Below, in pieces: positions 55,034-64,000 of a DNA stretch of 64,000 nt (the stretch's first letter is position 1; every line of letters begins with the position of its first letter). The notes beneath the pieces are model-generated. The model saw only the letters and a program-made list of their open reading frames with translations. It made no database searches and had not been told where the DNA came from. This stretch comes from Chlorokybus atmophyticus (taxonomy: Eukaryota; Streptophyta; Chlorokybophyceae; Chlorokybales; Chlorokybaceae): contig RHPI01002491.1 in the NCBI GenBank assembly GCA_009103225.1, positions 6,894-70,893 of the forward strand. The letters run 5' to 3'. Made by a program: the position numbers and the translations under genes.

Positions 55034-56531
55034 TCACAAACCCTGCGGTTGCACAATTTGTCGCGATGAGGTCCACACCTCTACCATCAAGTCAATGCTT
55101 GTTTGGCTGCTTGCCATAGTAGTTCTGTGCCATAACATGGTTGTCCTTATAGATTGATGTGATGCTAGTCTAGCCCTCCTCGGGAATTTAAAGTTGCAAT
55201 TGACAATCACTTGTAACACGAATATCCGCCGGCCACCCTGGTACCTCGATTCCCTCTTCAACTCAAGTTGCCACCACGGGTCCCGCGCCCAGCAATCAAT
55301 TGGTGTCCACTTTACCACACGCTGCACCAGGCATGTCACTTGGCCTGTGGCAGTATCGATGGCGTGCAGCATCATACTTTTGGGGCGCACACACATGCTC
55401 TCCGAGACGTCGAGCACTATTGCTTTCATGCCCGTGATGCGATTTCTGTTTATGGCAAACTCCCCCCCTGCGTCTGCTTTGATAAACCTGGACAACGTGC
55501 CGGCCGCTGTCTCCATCGTCAGCATGCAGGTGATGGCGGGAGCTAAGATCGAAGCCACTTTGTGCGTGTTCACAGGGGTGGGCTGCTCAAGATTGCATAC
55601 AGCTGATTGGCGGTGGCTGCAATAGACGGCTGGTCATCCTGCGCGCAAACAGCTTTACAAGTACACGTATTGAGAAACAGATGACGACCATCACGCACAG
55701 TGCACGAGTCAGTGAAAACCACATAGGTCATGCAGTTGTTCAGCCATTATTTGGCAGCTTGGAAGGGTTTGCCATAAACGTGTGACAGCAGCACTCTACC
55801 AATGATTTGCAGTCAACATCTTAGAAACTCAACCTAATATGCCAGACCTGGCGAGCATTGTACCTTGCCGGGTTTTTATGCAAGTGAGACGCGCAATGCA
55901 CAAGGCCGAAACAGGATATACAACAGTCAGATTGTAGCAGACAATACACAAAGCTGAAGCGTGCAGTGTGCTACACAGGCACGCGCGAACATGGCAAAAA
56001 TGAATAGATAGGTGTAGGGAGGATAGTGCAGTGTGCCACTATGCATTGCCACTGCAGCCAGTCACACTGGATTCAGGTGATGCCATTCACAGAGCTTGCT
56101 CGTCAACTTGTAGAATAGTTGACCTGCAAGCTCTTTCAATCAGTCACACACTGCGCAAATAACACACCCACGCACAGATGCTTGCGCTCGCACGCTTGCA
56201 ACTGACAAGTACGCACCTCGCTGAAGGCCGGCCATCGGCTGTACAGGAGTGGCCGCCACAATATATCGCAGGCGGCTGCATCGCGCCACTCGCGGCACAC
56301 GCAGCTGGCACAGGCTGGGCTCGCTGCGTCCAGCAACTTCAGTACCTCGTCCAGAACATCCTTCGGCAGGTGACTCTCCTTGCTACGCAGGTTTTCTTCT
56401 TGCTGCAGCTGCTGCCGCAGCTGCCACAGCTCCGCCAGCGTGCGGTTCCGCTTCCTCGTTCTGCGCTTCAGCTTCTTCTGCTGCAGCTGCCGCAGCTGCT
56501 GCTCTGCCGCTCGCATGCGCTTCCGTCTCAT
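55034..56531 (-). pseudogene. F-box protein paralogue 2, frameshifted
   Basis: The first exon (from an ATG at 56,531, MRRKRMRAAEQQL) has a basic Gln-rich helix, then an F-box: HLPKDVLDEVLKLLDAAS, CVCREWRDAAACDILWRPLL, YSRWPAFSE. A GTGCGT donor follows directly. The second exon begins after a CGCAG acceptor near 55,627 (DDQPSIAATANQLYAILSS) and after a one-base frame change near 55,575 continues as VNTHKVASILAPAITCM ... MMLHAIDTATGQVTCLVQRV to 55,034. F-box proteins are substrate receptors of SCF ubiquitin ligases; the C-terminal module is shared with paralogue 1 (LHAI...G.VTCL..RV) and I do not recognise it. The frameshift suggests a pseudogene or an assembly error. Confidence 0.6.
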
Positions 56532-58216
56532 CCTCAACGGCAGGACGAGGCGACGTCATGGCTCGCCTCTCTCTCTCTCTCTCTCTCTCCACCGCCGCCT
56601 TCCCGTCCACCACCTCGCCTCGCTTAAGCTGCCTGCAAACGATGCCTGTGAATTTGTGTCAGCCCCCGAGAAACAGGCGGTCGGACGCATTTTGAAATCT
56701 GGAGTGTTTGAACGCCAACGACAACCTCGAATAAGACTCAGTGAGCACTGAGAGTTTGCTCGTTGCCTATTTTCGTGGTTACGTACCGGTAGGCTTGAAC
56801 TCCATGAACTCGATGTTACATGTATCAACCAACAATTTTGCGAAATGGGTATGGGCACCACCCAATTTGCATGTGGTAATGTGGTAGCAGCAATGTTAGC
56901 GTGTTATGTTACTACGTTACTACGAGCGGCTGAAGTCAATATTGCAATCCACCTTGATTCATGCATACACTTGGTGTGCAGTGTTTTATGCTATTGCTTT
57001 GTTCAAGATTGCTTATGTTTCAGGCTTTCATATTCATATTTATATATCACAATTGTATGTCAAAAAGTCTGCATTCTTGCAAGCTATTTGCATATTAAGT
57101 GACTGACCAGCTGATTATCTTTGGTACATTGATATCCTTATTAAAGCATTTGGAGAGATACAAGCTGCAACACATGATAAAAACGCAATGTTTTGTATCA
57201 AAAATTTCATCAACTCAGTTTGATAATTACAATTATAAGGTAAAATACGGGTTTTTCGTTTAATAACATTTTTCAGCATTGTGCGTAATGCCATTACGTA
57301 TGCGGCAAGTTATGACAATCGCAACTTGCAATAAAACGGATTGTCCCATATGTCACTAATGATGTATGTCTTTGTATATACACTTGTCATACTGTGAGTG
57401 CAATCACTGGGGTAAGGTTGTGTTGTTTGTTGCTTGTGTGACCATGGTCGTAAGTGGCATGGACTCCATCTAGTTGTGTTTCTATGCGACAAGCCATTGT
57501 TCATAATCATAGATTATGGCAAGTTGGTGCAATGTTGGTGTCTACACATTAGACACTTTCACAATTGTTACAAAGGCTGGCCAGGAGCCTGCCATGTTGA
57601 TGTTGCGCATTGGCTTACACTAGTCAGTTCACCAGTTAGGTGGTGGCCACACAAGTGTCAATGTGTGGTACCCATGGGCATGCACCGATCGTGACTGAAA
57701 TATGCACAAATAGCAATCGCACAACGAGCAACATGCCAACAAGCAATATGATTGTTCAAATAAAGCAAGGCATATGAAAGACTGGCCATGGCATGTGCAG
57801 GTTGTCCGGCTCATATGGTACTCTTTGGCGGACTGCATGGCATGCTGGTCAGGATCAGCCTGCTAGGCACGACGGGAGAAGGATACGTCCAGCCAATCAC
57901 GAAGTCACTCAGTCACAGAATACAGCCTGTGCTACATTGTCCAATGTGGCAAGGCTGCCTTACTTGCAAGTGCCAAACATGAAATCAACATAAATCAAAG
58001 AAGTAAGCAGAACAAATGTCCCTGCTAATGCTACAATCTGTGCTACAGCATAAGTTGCTGTGCCATGAAGAGAAATCTATATGTCAAACATTGAATGTCA
58101 TCGGCGCCAAATAAGCCCTGGTGTCTACCTGTTGCTGCAACAGCTGTATGTACAGCTGCAGCAGCACAGTGACGCACTCAGCAATGGTTGGCCTTATTGT
58201 ACAGACCGTCAGGAGC
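56532..58216. other. AT-richer stretch without a recognised gene; (CT)n tract
   Basis: A (CT)n microsatellite at about 56,567-56,590 lies just upstream of the F-box paralogue 2 start. From 56,850 to 58,120 the DNA is richer in A+T than its surroundings (for example 57,000-57,260) and has no conserved frame. It includes the 3' flank of F-box paralogue 1. Confidence 0.5.
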
Positions 58217-59841
58217 TCAATTGATAGGTATAACAGTCACCAAGGGATGCGCGCTCTGCTCCACGCCAGTCGCCATATCAACGCGCATGGTTATGAACCT
58301 GCGCTGCTGATTGTTGACATTGACATGCAGGGCGGCGCGCACAGCAGGCGCGGCTGCCGCCTGTGTTGCTGTCCCCTGCCGCTGCTCCATGCAGTTCCAG
58401 CGCCAGCGGAAATCCAGCTGCTGGCCCTTCTCGACCACGCAGCCCATGCCATCCTGCGTAGCCATCGCCACGCGGTGCAGAAGGCAGGTAACCGACCCGT
58501 CAAGATGGATGGCGTGAAGCATGACCTCCATGTTGGACTGCGCGCCTCCTGCTTTGCAATGCTGCTCGATCTTTGGGTCCAGTGCGGCTGTCTCCGGCAT
58601 CATGACCTCTGCCTGGCCGTTCGTGAACTTGCACAGCACAACGCAGTTCTGGTAAATGACGGTGAGCAGCATGGAGGTTGCCAAGACCTGATTCAGGCCT
58701 GTTGCGGCATCATCAGCACGAGCTGGGCTTATCAGCCTGCCGAACAGCTGCTTTGACGTAGCTGTAACTGCTGGCCGATCCTGCGTGCACACCACGCCTC
58801 AGACAGTCCGCCCGTGCCAGGAACAAAGACGCACAGCATTACACATTGTGCTTTCAGGAATTGCATGTATGTATCCTAGACACAATTCTGCAAGCATATC
58901 AGTAGTCTGCTTGTTGGCAACACGAGAGATTTGAGTAGAGCTTGCAACAACAAACAGCATGATGACCAGTGCAACGCAACTGCAAATGCAAAGCATACGC
59001 TCAACAAGCGTGCAAACACCGGCTTCAGATGAGTTCACATTGCAACTGCTTGATGCAGAGCAGCTTTTTATGTGCTATGCACAAAGAACCCATTGTTGTG
59101 CTGTGCCATTACTGTACAGCATGACGTGCTGCCACCAGCATTGCTGGTACCAGCACTGTTATGCTGTGCAGCATTATTGACCGTCAGCACAAGTAGCCTG
59201 CACCTTAGAAACACGAGCACTGTGAGTGACGCAGCAACTAGCATGTTGGGGCATGCGCTCAACAAGCACTTACGTCGGCGTCTGTTGAGTTTAGTTTGTG
59301 ATAGCAAGTCATTGATGCAGCTTTAGGTGTGCTATGCACGAAGCACCCACTGTGTGCCAATACTGCACAGCATAGCATTGCTGCCACCAGCAATGCTGAT
59401 GGCAGCATTGATCAACATATGCAATAAGGTCCCCCCCTCACATCAAACGCCATACGCTTTCCCCGGCTTATTTGCTGTCGGTGCACCCAAGCTGCGAATT
59501 GCAGCCCACCAGCGCTCACCATGCAGCAACACACATCTTGTGCTGCTCAGAACGCAGCACAAGATGTCTGACAAATGTCAGCGAACATATCACATCAAAG
59601 CGACTCTCTCACTCACCTTCAGGAAAGCAGGCCATCGCTGCTCCAGCAAGGGCTTCCACAGCTCCTCCCCTGTGGCGGCGCGGTTCCACGCCCGAGAGAC
59701 GCACGCAGCGCGGGCGAGGCTGCCGGCATCTAAGCGGGAGAACACGGCCGACAACAGCTCCTCAAACAGCACATTATCGTCGTCGACGGTAGTGCCTACG
59801 ATATACTGTTCAACATCGTCCACCTCCATTGCCGCCGCCAT
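58217..59841 (-). CDS. F-box protein paralogue 1
   Basis: The first exon starts at 59,841 (MAAAMEVDDVEQYIVG) and holds an F-box: LFEELLSAVFSRLDAGS, RAACVSRAWNRAATGEELWKPLL, EQRWPAFLK. A GTGAGT donor comes immediately after, at the same position as in paralogue 2. After an intron of ~800 bp, the second exon (from the CGCAG acceptor at ~58,783) reads DRPAVTATSKQLFGRLISP ... MLHAIHLDGSVTCLLHRVAMATQDG ... FRWRWN to a TGA at 58,217. The intron contains its own diverged ~260-bp direct duplication (58,990-59,170 and 59,250-59,410). Probable SCF ubiquitin-ligase substrate receptor; substrate unknown. Unlike paralogue 2 the second exon is fully open. Confidence 0.65.
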
Positions 59842-60575
59842 ACCAGCCGCCGCCGCCGCCGCCGCAGGAGCACGCCAATTGTGCAAAGCTGGTGCTTAGC
59901 CGTTGCGGTGATTCTGGCGAATCACCATCAACTCAAGTGATTCAATCAGATTCCCGTAGGGCGATTGAACCACCGTCAACAATCAATGCATTGAGTCCAA
60001 CTATTAGGTCCGTAGAACCTAGAACCTCAGAAGCCCTCATCAAGTACTACTCGCGCACGCCGAAACAGTGATTCACTGCCAGTGTTTACTGGGCTCAGCC
60101 CAGTGGGCTGCCCTGCCCTCTTCGTTTATGTACATTGATGATTCACTTCACTTGACACATTCTCCGTACGAGTCCTGCCAACGCTCCTGGCAACCACTGC
60201 AGCCAGGAACACTGGCAGCAAGTGGCTGTTGGCGGCGGCGGCGGCGACGAGGCCGTTGTTGTGCTTGCTGGAGGGTCGCGGCGTAAGAATCTTGCAACAA
60301 CGGCTGAAACACGTTGTTTAAAAGCTGGCACCGGGCGACAGATCTGAAGGAGTGGTTGAATGCGGGGCGCAGCTGCAGCATGCCTCGCAGTTGGTTTCGG
60401 CTGATAGCTTGCTTCAGGTTGAAGCTAGTGCACGGCTGTTGAGTGCTGAGGTTAGAAATCTGCAGGGCTGTCGTAAGCAGGAGCTGGTTTGCTTGCTTGC
60501 CGTAAAAGCGCAGGGCGTAGCGTAGTCACATGGCTGATAGGAGGAGCGGACAGTGCTGCCCGCCTGGTCACCACC
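59842..60575. promoter_or_regulatory. divergent intergenic region between F-box paralogue 1 and the longin-like gene
   Basis: Contains the 5' flanks of both genes. A 78-codon minus-strand frame (60,148-60,381; LRPAFNHSFRSVARCQLLNN...) with an arginine run at 60,234-60,252 could be a small exon, but nothing supports it beyond being open. No TATA box was seen near either start. Confidence 0.35.
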
Positions 60576-62520
60576 ATGAACGGGGTGATGGTGGTGTCGC
60601 TGAGGGGCGGGGCCTGCCTGTTCAGCAAGGCTCATAAGCCCAACTTTGGGCTGCCGTCAGGAGGAGGGCGGCGCGGAGAGGCGGGCGCAACAGCAGGTAG
60701 CAGCGAGCAGCAGGAGGATGATAAGGCGCCGGCTGCCCTGAACCCGGCTCTGGATGCTATGGGTCTCAGCGGGCTGCTGTATGCTCTCAGCTTGCATGCC
60801 GCAGAAGCCATTGTCGACGACGATGTCGCAGAGCAGCATGCGGATCAGGCGTCATCCTTGGGACCACCTGTGACAGGTGCGGTGCATTGTGTGGTACAGC
60901 GCAGTGGCTGTCGTGGGCAAGCAGTGGCATGCTGGGCTAGCGCGTTGTAGCAAAAACACCAATGAGTCCCCATTTTTCCACATTTCCTCTCATACCATCA
61001 CAGGATCCTCCAGTGTTGTCGAGGTGGTTGCTTCGGCCCTCATTGTGCACGTGTGAACGCCAGCCTCATACTGTATACTTCTCGCAGGTGCGGCGATTCA
61101 GCGATGGCACTGCGGAGAGGCTGTCCTTCACATGCGTGCCGATGTTCCTGCTGGGGTCATAGCAGTCATCATTGCTGACGCAACTGTCAGCTCTGTGGTT
61201 GCCAACTTCATTGTGGAGCAGGTGCTGAGAACGTAAGTCATGCTTGCCTGAGCACCCCCATTGTTATCATGTGGGGGATGGAAAGCTGATGAATTGGGAC
61301 TTGGAAGCTGCAGCCATTTGTATTTCTAACCCGTGCATGCAGGTTCTGTAACAAGTTTGGAAAGGTGCTGACGAAGTTGACTGTCAGTCGAGCGTTCAGT
61401 GGTTTTACAACTGCACTTCTACGCGTGTATCAACAGGTATCTTTTTGCACATGACATGCAGGCATCACATGTTGAAATCTGTGTCTTGCCAAACAGAACA
61501 CCAAACGTTGCGTGATTTGCAGGTCCCGGAGCACTTGATGGGTTCTCTCGTTGAAAGATTAGGGCCTGACACTTCGTGGATGTACGTTGCACATTCCTCG
61601 AGCTTTTCACATGGATTGGACCGCCAGCAAGGTGCTGCAGATGGTGCAGCTAGTCTGGTGAACTCTCGTGCATTCTCAAGACCCAGCAGGTAACTTGCAT
61701 ACTTTATTATAGCAGTTGCCTGGCACCAGTCTCAACAGCTGCCAGGCTCACAACTACTTCGCCATTGTTGCAGGTACAAGTCTCAACCAACACCATTTCG
61801 CAACCCAGCGCGTAGACGGTGGCACATGACAGCAGAAACAGAGGAAGTGACACATTCTTGGCGCGAGGTGCTCTGCTCTGTCTCAGTCACCCTTGCCAAC
61901 GTGGCGCATCTTGTCAATCCACAGCATATGTACGCTGTGCACAGCAGCGGCTTGCTAAAGCACCTTATTGCAGGTTGGAATGTTTCAGTACTTTCATCGT
62001 CAGCCCAAACCTGCCAAGGCAGCTGCCGTGCCTTTCGACAGTGGGGTACTGGACAGTCTGCTAAGTACTATACACAATGCTGCGGAGGTGCTTGCTGCTT
62101 CTGGCAACACACCAGACTCGTTGCACTCGTTAGAGATCTGCATCCATCTGCCTGCATCTCAGGTAAGACCACAGCAATCCGCACTTGCATGCTGGATTGC
62201 ACACAATTGCACATTGTGTTTTGCGCATGGATGTAATGACTGGCGTAGTATTTGATTGTGTCGTGTTGCCACAGTCAGCGCGCACTACGGTGGACAATCC
62301 TGCCGAGCAAGTGCAGCTGCTGGTCCAGCGGCAGGGTGCCTTCTTGCTTGCAATGCCCTTGCTTGGCAGCGGCATTGGAGGAATCGGCCCAGTGCTCTGG
62401 CATGAACTCTGTCACGATATCACACAGCTGCGCGTCTATTGCGAGTTTCTGGCACAAGTTGTACCGGTATCTGATGCCCCTCTCAACTTGTTCCATCAGT
62501 CAGCTTTGGCGCAGACATGA
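60576..62520 (+). CDS. uncharacterised seven-exon protein, longin-like (FUZ/MON1/HPS1-type) suspected
   Basis: Exons: 60,576-60,876, 61,088-61,232, 61,343-61,436, 61,523-61,689, 61,774-~61,960, ~61,970-62,162 and 62,275-62,520. Phases join well except between exons 5 and 6, where the exact splice is unresolved. The N terminus MNGVMVVSLRGGACLFSKAH with FGLPSG and GLSGLLYALSLHAAEA reads like the first strand-and-helix pattern of a longin domain. A second block, GVIAVIIADATVSSVVANFIVEQ followed by FCNKFGKVL, resembles the hydrophobic strand and long helix of FUZ/HPS1-type longins. The C terminus (VQLLVQRQGAFLLAMPLLGSG) may be a third. Such proteins act in CPLANE (cilia), MON1-CCZ1 or BLOC-3 complexes. 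Family assignment is inference from pattern, not from a matched signature. Confidence 0.5.
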
Positions 62521-63689
62521 TGGCTGCATACCAGATAAGCTCGCCATTGTCCGGCCTTGCCAGGTGATACATGGTCAACTACCGTTGACCAAAGCAACTG
62601 AATTGTAGCGCTGTTCTTGTGAGCAGGTATTGACTTGTACAGATGTACAGATGTACAGATTTCGTTCAATTATAATGTGTGAAAAGAGCTTGCACTGGTA
62701 AACTTACCCCCGTGCCATAATCTTTGCTGAAATATACTGCTGAGTATCCTTGATTGCTGTTGGGATGAACTATCTCAGTCCTGCTGGACGGGCTTGCAGC
62801 AAGTCGGTTTCATAAGCTAGCAGGAAGTGTTGCATGTGTCAGAGACAAATCAATGCAGACTTGTAAAGCGGAGCAGGCAAGCAGATGGTGTGCAACTATT
62901 GCATCGTGTGCAGACAACAATTCTCCAAGCCCTTTGTTGCGACATTGCTGTATTTGGCTTGAGTTTGATTGGCACTATAGCGAAACCAATCACTGCTGGC
63001 TGATTGCCACAAATGCGGTTCGCTTGGAAAGAAGAGCTGCAACATCCCAATGACGTGTATGTCCAAAGTCAACGATACAGCAGAGAGACAACGACTTCGT
63101 TGAACACAGCAGGTGGTGCACAGCAGCATGGTAAAAGCATACAAGTGACTCGCTTTTGACTTTGACATCTGCAAACTAGGAGACGGAAAACAAAACCATA
63201 CAACCCGTTGACCTTGAAAGTCGACGGAAACAGAATAGGTTGATTGCAAGGTTGATTGTAATTGTTGTGGCATACAACCCTAGCACACTCCGGTTGTTTC
63301 AAAGTCTGCAAACACGTGTGGCGTAGTCGCCGCGTATTGAGAGATGAGCACAGGTGTCTCTTTACATGCGTAGTGTACACATCTTACACCTCGCATCAAG
63401 CACTCGTCGTGAGACAGGGGACATGTATTGCATGTTACAAACACGTGCTTAGCTTTGCAGCGTGCAAACCACCAAAGCTGCACTGCAACAGTGAGTCCAT
63501 GCAAGCTGCATGACGGTGCCAACACGGTGTCTTCCCCCCAACTCTGAGTGTGAAGCTTCATATAGCAGTTTGAGCATGCACACAGCTCCAACTGCAGCTA
63601 ACAGCTTGACTGACAGAAAGGCACCAACGCTATGTGCCGTTTTGACGGCGGACGACCCACTACTCAACCTCGATTATCTTCCTCACTGT
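62521..63689. other. no gene recognised; short 9-bp tandem repeat
   Basis: TGTACAGAT is repeated three times at about 62,636-62,662 just after the longin-like gene. The rest has only short frames on both strands and no RNA gene that I could identify. Confidence 0.5.
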
Positions 63690-64000
63690 ATGCGACTCTG
63701 TGCAAGCCTGGCACTACCGTCACCGCCGCCCGCCCATCTCCGCCCAAGCCCAACTTTGGTGCAGCGAGAGCACAACGGCCAGCTTGAGGAGGTGGCGGCG
63801 GAGGAGGCGGCGGAGGAGAGACGCCACAAGCAAGTGAGTGACATGGGCAGGCAAATAGCTAGTGACGGTGAGGACAACTACCGACATAAGCATGAGGATG
63901 AGGACGAGGAGAGGGAGGAGGAGCACGATTTGGAGTTGCCGACCACGGCGCCGCTGCTCTCACCACGACGACGGCACAGCAGTAGTGGTCGACTACGAGT
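63690..64000 (+). CDS. acidic ORF, partial, runs off the window end
   Basis: The ATG at 63,690 (MRLCASLALPSPPPAHLRPS) opens a frame that is still open at position 64,000 (103 codons). After a proline-rich start it is rich in Glu, Asp, Ala and Arg (EEVAAEEAAEERRHKQ, HKHEDEDEEREEE), suggesting a disordered or coiled-coil acidic region, then PLLSPRRRHSSSGRLR. No family can be assigned. It could be the first exon of a gene continuing to the right. Confidence 0.4.
   Translation, partial: MRLCASLALPSPPPAHLRPSPTLVQREHNGQLEEVAAEEAAEERRHKQVSDMGRQIASDGEDNYRHKHEDEDEEREEEHDLELPTTAPLLSPRRRHSSSGRLR

Noticed and set aside
56550-56627. Ser/Leu-rich plus-strand ORFs over the (CT)n tract
   Set aside because: These are translations of a dinucleotide repeat and of the antisense strand of the F-box paralogue 2 first exon.
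60148-60381. 78-codon minus-strand ORF with an arginine run
   Set aside because: Open frame only, no splice or family evidence, and located in the short divergent intergenic region; mentioned there but not called as a gene.
60576-62520. MON1 vacuolar fusion protein
   Set aside because: The general longin-like pattern is there, but no MON1-specific motif was recognised; kept as an unassigned longin-like protein.

Overview
The window is nuclear DNA of an intron-rich eukaryote, most likely a green alga (Chlorophyta). The conserved genes are split by short GT-AG introns whose acceptors usually read GCAG. One gene is a plastid-type carboxyphosphonoenolpyruvate mutase-like protein with the C-terminal extension known from plants. 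The SERRATE protein ends in the plant-type tail (YVDLD...LDYRGM). The promoter shared by CHL1 and MTR4 carries a plant-type telo-box (TTTAGGGTTT). The species cannot be named from sequence alone.

Left part (1-29,100). Positions 1-2,486 are repeat-rich and appear gene-free: a 53-bp tandem repeat, a 134-bp fold-back element and a 38-bp palindrome. Possible minus-strand exons of an unknown gene lie at 2.5-3.2 kb. From 4.4 to 6.8 kb there is a diverged direct duplication followed by an unknown coding region built of ~57-61-residue repeats and partly broken by stops. Five well-supported host genes follow: a CPEP-mutase/isocitrate-lyase-superfamily gene (minus, 8,067-10,660), SERRATE/ARS2 (minus, 12,481-16,866), a YfcE/MJ0936-type metallophosphoesterase (plus, 17,037-18,469), the Fe-S DNA helicase CHL1/DDX11 (minus, 19,095-23,380) and the exosome RNA helicase MTR4 (plus, 18 exons, 23,626-28,912). 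CHL1 and MTR4 are divergent and share a promoter of about 245 bp. SERRATE and MTR4 both act in nuclear RNA processing and surveillance; no operon-like organisation is implied.

Middle (29,700-54,600) is a nest of at least three Ty3/gypsy LTR retrotransposons. Element A (minus, 30,103-35,326) has a 289-bp LTR at its 3' end and a collapsed LTR at its 5' end. Element B (plus) is a tandem LTR-sharing array: a 5'-truncated copy (35,325-39,441) and a full-length copy (38,815-48,574). It carries a 601-codon ORF (ORF3) with an arginine/serine-rich tail between pol and the 3' LTR, preceded by a run of seven short inverted repeats; both are present in both copies. Element C (plus, 48,579-53,657) ends inside integrase and is followed by an inverted copy of its own 5' LTR plus primer-binding site. 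All gag-pol frames are broken. The nest lies between two pieces of a non-LTR-retrotransposon reverse-transcriptase-like ORF on the minus strand, in the correct order.

Right part (55,000-64,000) holds two tandem minus-strand F-box paralogues (55,034-56,531, frameshifted; and 58,217-59,841, open), a plus-strand seven-exon gene of uncertain family with longin-like features (60,576-62,520) and the start of an acidic ORF that runs off the window end.
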